From Pseudomonadales bacterium (GTDB lineage Bacteria; Pseudomonadota; Gammaproteobacteria; Pseudomonadales; JAHRWD01), in NCBI GenBank assembly GCA_029210125.1, contig JARGPR010000006.1, positions 124,001-188,000 on the forward strand: a stretch of DNA of 64,000 bases, given 5' to 3'. Every line of letters starts with the position of its first letter. Positions within the stretch are counted from its first letter, which is position 1. The notes beneath the pieces are model-generated. The model saw nothing but the letters and a program-made list of their open reading frames with translations. It searched no databases and was not told where the DNA came from. Positions 17,103 through 25,722 of the stretch are shown one piece after another. Made by a program: the position numbers and the translations under genes.

Positions 17103-18323
17103 ATGTCCGGTGCATTAAGTGGTTTTAAGGTTTTAGATCTGTCCCGAGCATTGTCCGGGCCTTTTTGTGCGATGCTGCTGGCGGATCAAGGCGCAGATGT
17201 GACCAAGGTCGAAGCGGTAGGTGGCGGAGATATGACACGCTATATGGTACCGTTTCCGCCTGAGTTTGAAGGTCGGGAACCATACGGTGGATATTTCCAA
17301 AGTATTAATCGCAATAAAAAGAGTATCGCTATTGATCTGAAAACTTCCGAAGGGAAAGAGATACTCCGTGAGCTTGTAAAAGACACTGATGTGTTGATCG
17401 AAAACTTCCGCACCGGCGTAATGGATAAGCTCGACCTTTCCTATGAGTCCCTCGCCGAAATTAATCCTAAGCTGGTATACGCGGCTATCAGGGGGTTTGG
17501 CGACCCGCGTACCGGTGAAAGCCCCTACACCAGCTGGCCGGCCTTTGATGTGACTGCCCAGGCAATGGGTGGTTTGATGAGTATTACGGGCCCAATCGAT
17601 GGTCAACCCACCAAAGTCGGCCCGGGTATTGGTGATCTTATTCCCGCCAGTTTGGCGGCATTTGGCATCATGGCTGCCGTGTACGATGTGAACAAAACCG
17701 GCAAGGGTCAGTTTCTTGACGTAGCCATGTACGATTCTATATTGGCCTTCTGTGAACGTATCGTTCCGCAATATGCATACACCGGTCAAATCCCTGGATT
17801 GGAGGGCAACGCCCATCCAACGCTATGTCCCTTTGGAGTATTTCCCGCTTTAGATGGTTTTGTGAGTATTGCCTGCCCGGGTAATCACCACTGGGCTAAC
17901 CTGTGTGTGGAGATGGAAAGACCGGAGCTGGCAGAGGATGAACGGTTTGCCACCAACCCTGACCGTGTTGCCTCTATGGAGGAAACCCTGTCAATTGTTA
18001 GCGAATGGACTGCTAAGTTCACTAAGAAAGAACTGACCGAAAGACTAGGTTCAAAATTACCCTATGGTCCGGTTCAGAATGCTAAGGATCTGTTTGAAGA
18101 CCCTCACGTAGAAGCCAGGAATATGCTTACAAAAGTTGATCATCCAGGTACTGGAGGCAACGCGTATTACGTGACGGATACGCCCATCAAAATGACTAAA
18201 ACTCCAGGTGGTGTTGAAACACGTGCACCTCTTTTAGGAGAGCATACTGATGCCATCATGGCCCAGCACGGATTTAACGAAGAACAGATTAAAAATCTCA
18301 AAGAAAAAAACATTATTCAATAA
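17103..18323 (+). CDS. Class III CoA-transferase (CaiB/BaiF)
   Basis: A 406-residue CaiB/BaiF CoA-transferase with all hallmarks: LDLSRALSGPFCAMLLADQGADVTKVE opening (11-37), NRNKKSIAIDLK (69-80), ENFRTGVMDKLDLSYE (100-115), catalytic Asp178 in GPGIGDLIPAS, and TGKGQFLDVAMYDS. Unlike the 10917/12252 pair, this one has a canonical active site and probably works as a homodimer. The AAGGAG ribosome binding site is strong. It lies between the hydratase pair and the CitE-like lyase (20-base gap), as mesaconyl- or itaconyl-CoA transferases do in C5-dicarboxylate clusters. Formyl-CoA transferase or carnitine functions are alternatives. Confidence 0.88.
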   Translation: MSGALSGFKVLDLSRALSGPFCAMLLADQGADVTKVEAVGGGDMTRYMVPFPPEFEGREPYGGYFQSINRNKKSIAIDLKTSEGKEILRELVKDTDVLIENFRTGVMDKLDLSYESLAEINPKLVYAAIRGFGDPRTGESPYTSWPAFDVTAQAMGGLMSITGPIDGQPTKVGPGIGDLIPASLAAFGIMAAVYDVNKTGKGQFLDVAMYDSILAFCERIVPQYAYTGQIPGLEGNAHPTLCPFGVFPALDGFVSIACPGNHHWANLCVEMERPELAEDERFATNPDRVASMEETLSIVSEWTAKFTKKELTERLGSKLPYGPVQNAKDLFEDPHVEARNMLTKVDHPGTGGNAYYVTDTPIKMTKTPGGVETRAPLLGEHTDAIMAQHGFNEEQIKNLKEKNIIQ

Positions 18324-18343
18324 TCATGTAGAAGGAAATAATC

Positions 18344-19267
18344 ATGTCCGCTAGACCACAACGACTACGAAGATGTCAATTATCCGTACCCGGTTCCAGC
18401 GAAAAAATGCTGAAAAAAGCTTCAGGGATGGAGCTTGATCACGTATTTTTGGATCTGGAAGATGCGGTTGCCCCCAGTGCAAAAGCTGAAGCCAGAGGCA
18501 TGATTGTTGAAGCAATCAATGCCCACGATTGGGCGCCAAAAACAATTTGCGTACGTATCAACGATGTTGAAACCGAATATTGCCACGATGACATTATCGA
18601 GATTGTCACCGGTGCAGGGGAAAAGCTCGATACCATCATGCTCACCAAAGCCAAAAGTGCTCATGATGTTAAATATCTTGAATTTCTGTTGAATCAACTT
18701 GAGCTTAAGCTTGGTTTGAAAAAACGTATCGGCATCGAATGCCTGGTTGAAGAAGTTGAAGGCATGATGAATGTTGAAGAGATCGCCGCCGCAAGTGATC
18801 GGCTTGAATGTTTGATTTTTGGCATGGGCGATTACTCCGCTAGTCAGGGTATGAATCTGCGTGGGGTTGGCGACACTAATGCAGAATGGGGTGGCTATCC
18901 CGCAGACCTTTGGCACTACCCTCGTTACAAAATGACCATTGCTTGTCGCGCCAACGGCATCGATGCGGTAGACGGCCCCTACGGAAACTTCCGTAACCCT
19001 GAGTCCTATCGCGTTGAATGTGAACGATCCAATGTATTAGGCATGGTTGGGAAATGGGCGATTCACCCAAGTCAGATCGAAATTGCGCAGCAAGTATTTT
19101 CCCCTACACAAGATATGGTTAATTCCGCGCGCAAACAGAAAGAGGCCTATGCAGAAGCGTTGACCCAGGGTCTTGGCGCTATCAGTGTTGATGGCATGAT
19201 GGTCGATGCAGCCAGTATTCGAATACAGCAAAACATCATCGACAAAGCTGATTTGATTGGAATGTAA
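18344..19267 (+). CDS. CitE-like malyl-/citramalyl-CoA lyase (HpcH/HpaI family)
   Basis: A 307-residue CitE-like TIM-barrel lyase. SVPGSSEKMLKKA (14-26) and DHVFLDLEDAV (32-42) are family signatures. Arg71 (CVRIND), Glu132 (IECLVE) and Asp163 (FGMGDYSAS) are the expected substrate and Mg(II) ligands. Relatives cleave malyl-CoA, beta-methylmalyl-CoA or citramalyl-CoA into acetyl- or propionyl-CoA plus glyoxylate or pyruvate. After a CoA-transferase and a hydratase, citramalyl-CoA or methylmalyl-CoA cleavage is the natural last step. Good AAGGAAAT ribosome binding site; 20 bases from the preceding gene. Confidence 0.87.
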   Translation: MSARPQRLRRCQLSVPGSSEKMLKKASGMELDHVFLDLEDAVAPSAKAEARGMIVEAINAHDWAPKTICVRINDVETEYCHDDIIEIVTGAGEKLDTIMLTKAKSAHDVKYLEFLLNQLELKLGLKKRIGIECLVEEVEGMMNVEEIAAASDRLECLIFGMGDYSASQGMNLRGVGDTNAEWGGYPADLWHYPRYKMTIACRANGIDAVDGPYGNFRNPESYRVECERSNVLGMVGKWAIHPSQIEIAQQVFSPTQDMVNSARKQKEAYAEALTQGLGAISVDGMMVDAASIRIQQNIIDKADLIGM

Positions 19268-19345
19268 ACGGTTTACTCAACGGCAAATAAACGACATTTG
19301 AAACATTAGATATTTGAAGTATTCAAAGAACAGGGAGATTTAATA

Positions 19346-20572
19346 ATGGTACTCGACCGCTACGGTAACGAAAAAGACAACGATGGTAATGACAATCCCG
19401 GGTACATGACCGAAGAGCGTTTAATGATTCAGGAAGTCGCCAGAGACTTCAGTATGAAAGAGGTACTGCCGGTAGCCAATGAACTTGACCCGATACAGGG
19501 AGAAATCCCGATGGATCTGCGCCGTAAAATGGGCGAAATGGGTTACTTCGGAATTCGTATTCCGGAAGAGTACGGCGGTATGGGCCTAGGTGTATTCGAA
19601 TATTGCCTGATTGCTGAAGAGCTGGCTCGTGGCTGGATGAGTGTCGCCAGTATTATCGCACGCTCCGGCGGCATGATGAGTGTTAGCGGTTGGCCAATGG
19701 AGAAACGGCTTGAATACACAAAGCGCGCTGCCAAAGGAGAATTTCTGGCAGCCGCTGCATTGTCTGAACCTGATGTGGGATCAGACTTGGCGGGTGTCAG
19801 TTGTCGAGCTGTGCTGGATGGTGACGAGTGGGTGATAACTGGTAATAAATACTGGTGTACCTTTGCCGATGGCTCCGATTACATCTCTGTTTTATGCCGC
19901 ATCGAAAGTGATGAAGATGCCGGTTACAAGGGCCTTAAGAGTATTATTGTCGAAAAACCACGGGGAGAGCTGCCCAATAACTGTCAGGGATCAGAGATTC
20001 CAAAAATTGGCTATTTCGGCTGGAAAACCTGGGAGCTGGCTTTTGATGGCTGCCGTGTTCCAAAAGAAAATATCATTGGCGGGCAGCAAAGCGAAGGATT
20101 TAAAAACACCGTGAGTGGATTGGAAGTAGCCCGTGCTCATACCGCCGCCAGGGCGATCGGACTTGCTCGTGGTGCACTGGAAGATGCGATTGTTTACTCC
20201 CAGCAGCGTGTGCAGTTTAAACAGCCGATATCTGACTTCCAGGAGACCCGTTTTAAAATTGCCCGTATGGCATCTGAGATCGAAGCAGCACGACAGCTTA
20301 TGTATCACGTATGTCATGAGCTGGACACCAAAGGTCGTTGCGATAAAGAAACCTCAATGGTGAAGTGGTTCGCAACCGAAATGGCCGAGCGGGTTACCTC
20401 GAATTGTCTGCAAATATTTGGCGGTGCGGGGTACACCAAACTGCATGCTATTGAACGATACTGGCGAGATGCACGGTTAACTAAAATCTTCGAAGGTACT
20501 TCAGAAATTCAACTACGCATTATTTCAGACCGAATATTGGGGAGGCCAACTAATCGCCAAAATCAGGCCTGA
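19346..20572 (+). CDS. Acyl-CoA dehydrogenase
   Basis: A 408-residue FAD-dependent acyl-CoA dehydrogenase. FAD-contact segments AAAALSEPDVGSDLAG (135-150) and WCTFADGSDY (170-179) are present, as is the C-terminal RDARLTKIFEGTSEIQ, where Glu383 is the catalytic base at the medium/short-chain and glutaryl-CoA dehydrogenase position. An unusual N-terminus, rich in Asp/Asn/Gly (residues 1-20), precedes the catalytic fold. In this cluster it may oxidise a saturated dicarboxylyl-CoA such as methylsuccinyl-CoA to feed the hydratase. That assignment is inference. Strong AGGGAG ribosome binding site; gap to the lyase gene is 78 bases. Confidence 0.87.
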   Translation: MVLDRYGNEKDNDGNDNPGYMTEERLMIQEVARDFSMKEVLPVANELDPIQGEIPMDLRRKMGEMGYFGIRIPEEYGGMGLGVFEYCLIAEELARGWMSVASIIARSGGMMSVSGWPMEKRLEYTKRAAKGEFLAAAALSEPDVGSDLAGVSCRAVLDGDEWVITGNKYWCTFADGSDYISVLCRIESDEDAGYKGLKSIIVEKPRGELPNNCQGSEIPKIGYFGWKTWELAFDGCRVPKENIIGGQQSEGFKNTVSGLEVARAHTAARAIGLARGALEDAIVYSQQRVQFKQPISDFQETRFKIARMASEIEAARQLMYHVCHELDTKGRCDKETSMVKWFATEMAERVTSNCLQIFGGAGYTKLHAIERYWRDARLTKIFEGTSEIQLRIISDRILGRPTNRQNQA

Positions 20573-20620
20573 TCAGTATTTTTAGAGCCGATAACAATAA
20601 TAAAAATGGAGAGTTACATA

Positions 20621-21388
20621 ATGAGACTTCAAGGGAAATGCGCAATTGTAACGGGAGCTGGTTCAGGTTTTGGGCAGGCCATGGCTACGACATTCGCAGC
20701 GGAAGGCGCTAAAGTTTTTGCAGTCGATCGCGATCAACAGGCGGCGCAGAAAACCGTGGATAATATCCAAGATAAGGGTCAGCACGCTCAATCATTCTGC
20801 TGTGATATAACCGACGCAGCAAAAGTAAAAGAGATGGTATCAAGCTGCATTAGCGAACTGGGTGGGCTTGATATCATGGTCAATAATGCGGGTTATACCC
20901 ATGCATCGCAGCCATTGGATCAAGTCACAGAAGATGATTACGACCGAGTAATGAATGTGAATGTAAAATCCATTTATCTCAGTGCGCTTGAGGTGATTCC
21001 TTATTTTCGCAAGCAAGGTAGCGGTGTAATTCTTAATACGGCTTCCACTGCTGGCCTTCGGCCACGTCCCGGAATGAGTTGGTATAACGCTAGTAAGGGC
21101 GCCGTAATCACACTCACAAAATCGATGGCGGTCGAGCTGGCATCAGAGAAGATTAGAGCCAATTGTGTTTGTCCGGTCGCAGCGAACACTCCCATGTTGG
21201 GTGACTTTATTGGTGACCGCAGTAAAAACACCGAAGAAACACGTAACGCAATGGGCGCTGATATCCCTTTGGGGCGGCTCACCGAATCACAGGATGTGGC
21301 CAATGCAGCGTTATATCTGGTTTCAGATGAAGCTGAATTCATTACCGGTGTGGCTTTAGAAATTGATGGTGGCCGTTGTATTAGCTAG
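20621..21388 (+). CDS. Short-chain dehydrogenase/reductase
   Basis: A 255-residue classical SDR from ATG 20621, preceded by GGAGAG. The frame could start at ATG 20606, but that codon overlaps the ribosome binding site. The NAD(P) motif TGAGSGFG, VNNAG, and the catalytic Ser142, Tyr155 and Lys159 (SWYNASKGAV) are present, as is the C-terminal ITGVALEIDGG. It may be a 3-hydroxyacyl-CoA or alcohol dehydrogenase. It shares direction and a similar leader with the upstream genes and is probably the last gene of this cluster. Confidence 0.88.
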   Translation: MRLQGKCAIVTGAGSGFGQAMATTFAAEGAKVFAVDRDQQAAQKTVDNIQDKGQHAQSFCCDITDAAKVKEMVSSCISELGGLDIMVNNAGYTHASQPLDQVTEDDYDRVMNVNVKSIYLSALEVIPYFRKQGSGVILNTASTAGLRPRPGMSWYNASKGAVITLTKSMAVELASEKIRANCVCPVAANTPMLGDFIGDRSKNTEETRNAMGADIPLGRLTESQDVANAALYLVSDEAEFITGVALEIDGGRCIS

Positions 21389-21616
21389 TGGCTACGTAGT
21401 ATCGGTTGGTGGGGATTTTTATCCAGAGTGTTCTGCATCTCTTTGGCTCGAAAATCGAAGAGAAAGAAGTATAAAGTTTCACAGCTAAACGGTTGTGAGC
21501 TGACAATCATGGCAATATCAATAGAGCACTAATCGATTACCCCAGGTAGAGGTTTGTGTAATTAATTCATTGGCTTCCACTTTTGAATTTGGTTGATCAG
21601 GCTGGGATTACTGCAT

Positions 21617-21646
21617 AAAAAAAAGGTCGCTAATTAGCGACCCTTT
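21617..21646. terminator. Intrinsic terminator of the glutamine synthetase gene
   Basis: A perfect stem GGTCGCTAATTAGCGACC (21625-21642) with eight A bases on the plus-strand left side, i.e. a T-run when read on the minus strand, 31 bases past the glutamine synthetase stop codon. It also has TTTT on the plus side, so it may work in both directions. Confidence 0.93.
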
Positions 21647-21676
21647 TCTGATTAAACAATTTGAAAGCGATTCAAA

Positions 21677-23851
21677 TTATTTAATAAATAACATCTCCCG
21701 ATACTTAGGTAAAGGCCAGAGATCGTCAGATATTTCTGCTTCAAGTGTATCGGCGCAAGTACGAACCTCCAACATCAAACTACAAATTTCTTTGGCACAA
21801 TGTTGCAGATGATCTTCGGTTGAATTGAAACTATCTGCCTCCAGTGCGGCGCTGAGTTTTGAAACCGCAGTCATCATGGCGGAGGTTTCTTCGGCTACTT
21901 TCACTGCAACAGAGTTATCCATATCGATACCCATTTCAGCCATTCCAGAGCTCGTCAATGATAGGTCGCTAAGGTATCGAACTGCTGCAGGGTAGATATA
22001 TGTTTTGGCCATATCGATGGTCAATTTGGCTTCCACTTCAATAGATAGGACGTACTGTTCCGAGTAGACTTCAAAACGGCTTTCCAGTTCTGCTGGACTG
22101 AGTACGCCAGTGCTTTCGAATAATTCGATAACCTCAGGATCGCGGTATGCAGGTAGTGCGTCAGCGGTGGTTGGAATGTTTTTCAAACCACGTTCTTCAA
22201 CCGCAGCACGATGCCACTCTTCAGCGTATCCGTCACCGCCAAACACTGCCTGGCCGTGACTATCCATCAATGATTTTAGGGTGGCGATTACGGCCGCTGA
22301 TTGATCTTTTCCACTAGAGAGTTGCTGGTCCAACTCTGTAGCTATCCATTCAAGAGAATCCGCCAGCATGGTGTTCATTGCGATCAATGGACCGTGAACA
22401 GATGCCTGTGAACCTACTGCACGGAACTCAAAACGGTTGCCGGTGAAAGCAAAAGGAGATGTCCTGTTACGATCACCTGGGTCACGTTCGAAGTTAAGAA
22501 TCTGGCTTAGGCCCAGATCCATTTCACCGCCCTGTTGCGAGGAAGAGATCTTACCGGCCTGAATGTCGGCGAATACTTTTTCAAGTTGTTCTCCGAGATA
22601 AACAGAAAGAATCGCAGGAGGCGCTTCGTTAGCACCAAGGCGATGGTCGTTGCCAGCAGATGCAATAACCGCACGTAGCAAAGGTCCATACTTGTGAACA
22701 CCGCGAATAACAGCGCCACAGAACAATAGAAAGTTGAGGTTGTCATGCGGAGTTTGACCCGGATCCAGCAGGTTGCCTTGGGTTGAGTTGCCTACAGACC
22801 AGTTCACGTGTTTGCCTGAACCATTAATCCCGGCAAAGGGTTTTTCGTGAAGCAAACAGATAAAACCGTGCCTTTTAGCTGTGCTTTTTAGCAAGGTCAT
22901 CAGCATCTGCTGATGGTCTGCTGCAGTATTCGCATTTTCGAAGTAGGGTGCAATTTCAAACTGACCTGGCGCTACTTCGTTATGGTGTGTTTTGGCTGGA
23001 ATACCGAGTCGGTACAGCTGGTCTTCAAGGTCTTGCATGTAGACTTGAACGCGCGCCGGAATAGCACCGAAGTAGTGGTCATCAAATTCCTGGCCTTTAG
23101 CGGAGGCAGCACCAAACAGCGTACGACCAGCTAACAGCAGGTCAGGGCGGGCGTTAGCGAAATTTGAGTCAACCAGGAAGTACTCTTGTTCAGCACCACA
23201 ACTAGAGTTTAAAGTTGTGATCTCTTTTTCACCCATCAGGCTAAGCACTTTTTGAGCGGCTTTGTTCATTGCGTCATTAGAGCGCAATAGTGGGATTTTT
23301 TTATCTAGCGCTTCACCTGTCCATGACATGAAGACGCTTGGAATCATCAAGGTGGCGCCGTTATCAGTGTGGATGATATAAGCAGCGCTGGTTGGATCCC
23401 ATGCGGTGTAACCACGGGCGGCGTTGGTTGCGCGGATGCTGCCGTTAGGGAACGAGGAACCATCTGGCTCGCCTTTGATTAACAGGCTGCCGGTGAATTC
23501 GGTAATTGCTCCGCCATCGGTATTACTAATGATGAAGCCATCATGCTTTTCAGCGGTAGCGTTGGTAAGAGGGTAGAAGATGTGAGAGAAAAACTTAGCG
23601 CCTTTAGTTATGGCCCAGTCTTTCATAGCTGCAGCTACGATATCCGCAGTAGCCGGGTCTAGAGGCTCACCGGTTTGTACGGTTTTTCTAACTTGCTTAA
23701 AAGCGTTTTTGGCGAGAGCTTCTTCCATAGTATCCAGATCGAATACGTCAGTAGCCCAAATTTTACTGAGAGGTTCAGTTTTTTCAGTTTCAAGGGGTGT
23801 ACGGTTGGTTATCTGGTATATCGCCTGGGCGCGAGATTCGCTTCCGGTCAT
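21677..23851 (-). CDS. glnN: Glutamine synthetase type III
   Basis: A 724-residue GSIII, the long form of glutamine synthetase, which makes glutamine from glutamate, ammonia and ATP. The N-terminal GSIII-specific region (about residues 25-230) includes KGAKFFSHIFYPLTNATAEKHDGFI. The catalytic fold carries SSCGAEQEYFLVD (about 216-228), KTHHNEVAPGQFEIAP (about 286-301), GINGSGKHVNWS and GNDHRLGANEAPPAI. AGAGGG precedes the ATG. Most gammaproteobacteria rely on GSI (glnA), so GSIII is probably an extra, nitrogen-regulated enzyme. A sigma-54 promoter and two NtrC-like sites lie upstream. A strong terminator follows. Confidence 0.93.
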   Translation of the reverse strand: MTGSESRAQAIYQITNRTPLETEKTEPLSKIWATDVFDLDTMEEALAKNAFKQVRKTVQTGEPLDPATADIVAAAMKDWAITKGAKFFSHIFYPLTNATAEKHDGFIISNTDGGAITEFTGSLLIKGEPDGSSFPNGSIRATNAARGYTAWDPTSAAYIIHTDNGATLMIPSVFMSWTGEALDKKIPLLRSNDAMNKAAQKVLSLMGEKEITTLNSSCGAEQEYFLVDSNFANARPDLLLAGRTLFGAASAKGQEFDDHYFGAIPARVQVYMQDLEDQLYRLGIPAKTHHNEVAPGQFEIAPYFENANTAADHQQMLMTLLKSTAKRHGFICLLHEKPFAGINGSGKHVNWSVGNSTQGNLLDPGQTPHDNLNFLLFCGAVIRGVHKYGPLLRAVIASAGNDHRLGANEAPPAILSVYLGEQLEKVFADIQAGKISSSQQGGEMDLGLSQILNFERDPGDRNRTSPFAFTGNRFEFRAVGSQASVHGPLIAMNTMLADSLEWIATELDQQLSSGKDQSAAVIATLKSLMDSHGQAVFGGDGYAEEWHRAAVEERGLKNIPTTADALPAYRDPEVIELFESTGVLSPAELESRFEVYSEQYVLSIEVEAKLTIDMAKTYIYPAAVRYLSDLSLTSSGMAEMGIDMDNSVAVKVAEETSAMMTAVSKLSAALEADSFNSTEDHLQHCAKEICSLMLEVRTCADTLEAEISDDLWPLPKYREMLFIK

Positions 23852-23976
23852 TGCTGGTTCCCTCTTTATAGGATTATTAAATAGGTGGTCATTTTTTGAA
23901 AATTGACGAATCTGGAAGGTTATCGGTATTTCGGCCAGTCGATCAATTGCAAAATAATATCAGTCTGTCTTGGTTA

Positions 23977-23993
23977 AGCAAATATCGTACCGG
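23977..23993 (-). promoter_or_regulatory. Sigma-54 promoter for glnN
   Basis: Read on the minus strand the site is CCGGTACGATATTTGCT: GG and GC separated by exactly ten bases, with TTGC at -12. It matches the sigma-54 consensus at all but two positions. The predicted start site is near 23966, leaving a leader of about 115 bases before the glnN ATG at 23851. Confidence 0.72.
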
Positions 23994-24084
23994 CTCTCAA
24001 ATCGTAGTGATTGACGGCCTGACGCCTTCTTATGGGGTGATAAAAGTAAGTGTTTCAGGGTAGTGGGGTATCACGGGGTTCTGG

Positions 24085-24121
24085 TGTTCTAATTTGGTGC
24101 GCTGCGCATCATAATGGTGCT
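24085..24121. promoter_or_regulatory. Tandem NtrC-like enhancer sites upstream of glnN
   Basis: Two 17-base elements, TGTTCTAATTTGGTGCG (24085-24101) and CGCATCATAATGGTGCT (24105-24121), each keep the TGGTGC half-site and part of the inverse half of the NtrC consensus. Their centres are 20 bases apart, two helical turns, and lie roughly 127 and 147 bases upstream of the predicted sigma-54 start site. That is the arrangement of the enterobacterial glnA enhancer. Confidence 0.55.
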
Positions 24122-24136
24122 CTGTTGGTCGGGGTT

Positions 24137-24173
24137 CTTTGCTGACATCGGTCATCAACCGATACCAGCAAAG
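24137..24173. other. Strong 37-nt hairpin 3' of the VOC gene
   Basis: CTTTGCTG and CAGCAAAG enclose ATCGGT and ACCGAT with symmetric two-base internal loops and a five-base apical loop. It starts 8 bases past the stop codon of the minus-strand VOC gene. There is no T-run on either side, so it is more likely a 3' stabiliser or a Rho-dependent end than a standard intrinsic terminator. Confidence 0.6.
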
Positions 24174-24181
24174 GTTAATCT

Positions 24182-24553
24182 TTAAGACATGCAATAGAAC
24201 GCTAGCTTATTGCCATCAAGATCTCGGATATAACCAAAGTTAGCGCCGCCTTCGCCTCGTGGCCCCGGTGCACCTTCATCACTGCCGCCCAATTCGATGG
24301 CTTTTGCATGTAGACGTGAGACAGCTTCGGCGTTTTCGACCGCAAGGGAGATCATTACGCCATTGCCGCTTGACGCGGGCTGCTCATTGAAGGGTGTAAT
24401 AACCCCGAACATAGGGTTGCCGGGTTTGTTGGTCCACATGATGAGCCGGTCGGTTGCCATCGCGCGCCCAGCCCCCAGTTCTGCGAATAGCGCATCATAA
24501 AACTTGCCAGCTCGCTCAAGGTCATTTGTACCTATCGTTGTATATCCGATCAT
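24182..24553 (-). CDS. VOC family (glyoxalase/dioxygenase fold) protein
   Basis: A 123-residue VOC-fold protein with paired beta-alpha-beta-beta-beta modules: IGYTTIGTNDLERAGKFYDAL at the start and GYIRDLDGNKLAFYCM at the end. The terminal NKLAFYC lies where many members carry a metal-binding Glu. The N-terminal metal His is not evident (GYTTIGT), so metal binding and enzymatic activity are uncertain. Proteins of this type are often annotated as lactoylglutathione lyase-like. It shares an AATAATAA leader and direction with the MBL-fold gene upstream (52-base gap). Confidence 0.8.
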   Translation of the reverse strand: MIGYTTIGTNDLERAGKFYDALFAELGAGRAMATDRLIMWTNKPGNPMFGVITPFNEQPASSGNGVMISLAVENAEAVSRLHAKAIELGGSDEGAPGPRGEGGANFGYIRDLDGNKLAFYCMS

Positions 24554-24605
24554 TTTAGTTTCCTCTTTATTATTAATTTGTTAAACGTGATACCTGTACT
24601 AAAAA

Positions 24606-25454
24606 TCAGGTCTTGAAGCGGTAATGTTCGCCATCGCGAACCAGGTGTCCTGCGGTAGGCAGCGCGAAATGAGTACCCAGCACCAAGGTTGAGCCATTGA
24701 AATCATCCATGAATTTTAAGCGACTTTGAGCTGCAATATCGCTGTGGGTATCGGCATTGTCGATCCAGTGGGGCCGCGCAAACTGGGCTGGATGATGGAA
24801 TATATCCCCGGTAATAATTGCCCGTTCAGTGCAGCTGGTGATCAATACGCTTACATGGCCGGGAGTGTGCCCTGGGGTCGGCACCAATTGTACGCCTTCT
24901 GTTACCACGTGGTTGGTTTCCACCAAATCAATCTGGTCGGACTCAATAATCGGCAAGATAGAGTCATTTTTAGCCTCCGGGCCAAAAGGGTCGATTTCAT
25001 TCTCCCAGAAATCCCATTCTGTTTTAGCAAACAGGTATCGTGCGTTATCGAAGGTAGGCACCCATTTGTCATCAACTAACATGGTATTCCAGCCGACATG
25101 GTCAACGTGCAGGTGCGTGCAGAGAACGGTATCGATCTTTTCTCGAGGTGTTCCGCGTGATGTAAGCTGCTCAAGGAAATCACCCTGAAGCTGATTCCAT
25201 TGGGGCATTGCCCGCGGTTTGTCGTTACCGATACAGGTATCCACCAAAATACTCATGGTTGGGGTAGTGATTAAAAATGCGTGTATGGATAGCGGTATTG
25301 TATTGTCATCGTTTAAAAAGTGAGGTTTCAACCAGTCGTGCATGGGTTCAAGATTTTCCGGAGTCGCTTCGGGAAACAGCATGGTTGGGTCCATAGGGGC
25401 TACCATTTCCGGCACCCTTTGAATGGTGATATCACCGATTTTCCAGCTAGACAT
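24606..25454 (-). CDS. Metallo-beta-lactamase-fold hydrolase
   Basis: A 282-residue MBL-fold protein. The metal motif THLHVDHVGWN (about residues 113-123) gives the HxHxDH set. Further ligands are seen in TPGHTPGHVSV (His near 193), ITGDIFHHPAQ (Asp near 216) and a late His (GTHFALP, near 261). There is no signal peptide. Relatives include lactonases, glyoxalase II-like and aryl or alkyl hydrolases. The context (VOC protein downstream, CoA-ester region nearby) does not fix the substrate. The start is preceded by AATAATAAGAG. Confidence 0.85.
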   Translation of the reverse strand: MSSWKIGDITIQRVPEMVAPMDPTMLFPEATPENLEPMHDWLKPHFLNDDNTIPLSIHAFLITTPTMSILVDTCIGNDKPRAMPQWNQLQGDFLEQLTSRGTPREKIDTVLCTHLHVDHVGWNTMLVDDKWVPTFDNARYLFAKTEWDFWENEIDPFGPEAKNDSILPIIESDQIDLVETNHVVTEGVQLVPTPGHTPGHVSVLITSCTERAIITGDIFHHPAQFARPHWIDNADTHSDIAAQSRLKFMDDFNGSTLVLGTHFALPTAGHLVRDGEHYRFKT

Positions 25455-25722
25455 AGTATTCTCTTATTATTAGCAGTGTCTTAGCGTATATTTTATTTGT
25501 CTGTAGCGCTAGGGCTGACACAATTAAGTTTCAGGCAGTGACACTGTGCTCAATGGGTGGCTGTAGATGGGCACGGTGGCTATCCCCGTGGGAATATTTG
25601 AAGGCGCATGAATCTTGATAACGTAAGAAATTAATGTACTGCTGATGAAGTAATCTTGGTGAAGGAATAAATACAGCAAATTTTGAATCAGCTTGAAACG
25701 ACCGATTATGTTCTGTTTACAG

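Noticed and set aside
17133-17816. Long open frame of 227 codons on the minus strand
   Set aside because: It lies wholly antisense to the canonical CoA-transferase gene at 17103-18323, which has all family motifs, and the antisense product shows no recognisable domain.
18422-18916. Minus-strand frame of 164 codons
   Set aside because: Antisense to the CitE-like lyase gene; the translation is Phe/Ile/His-rich and lacks domain character.
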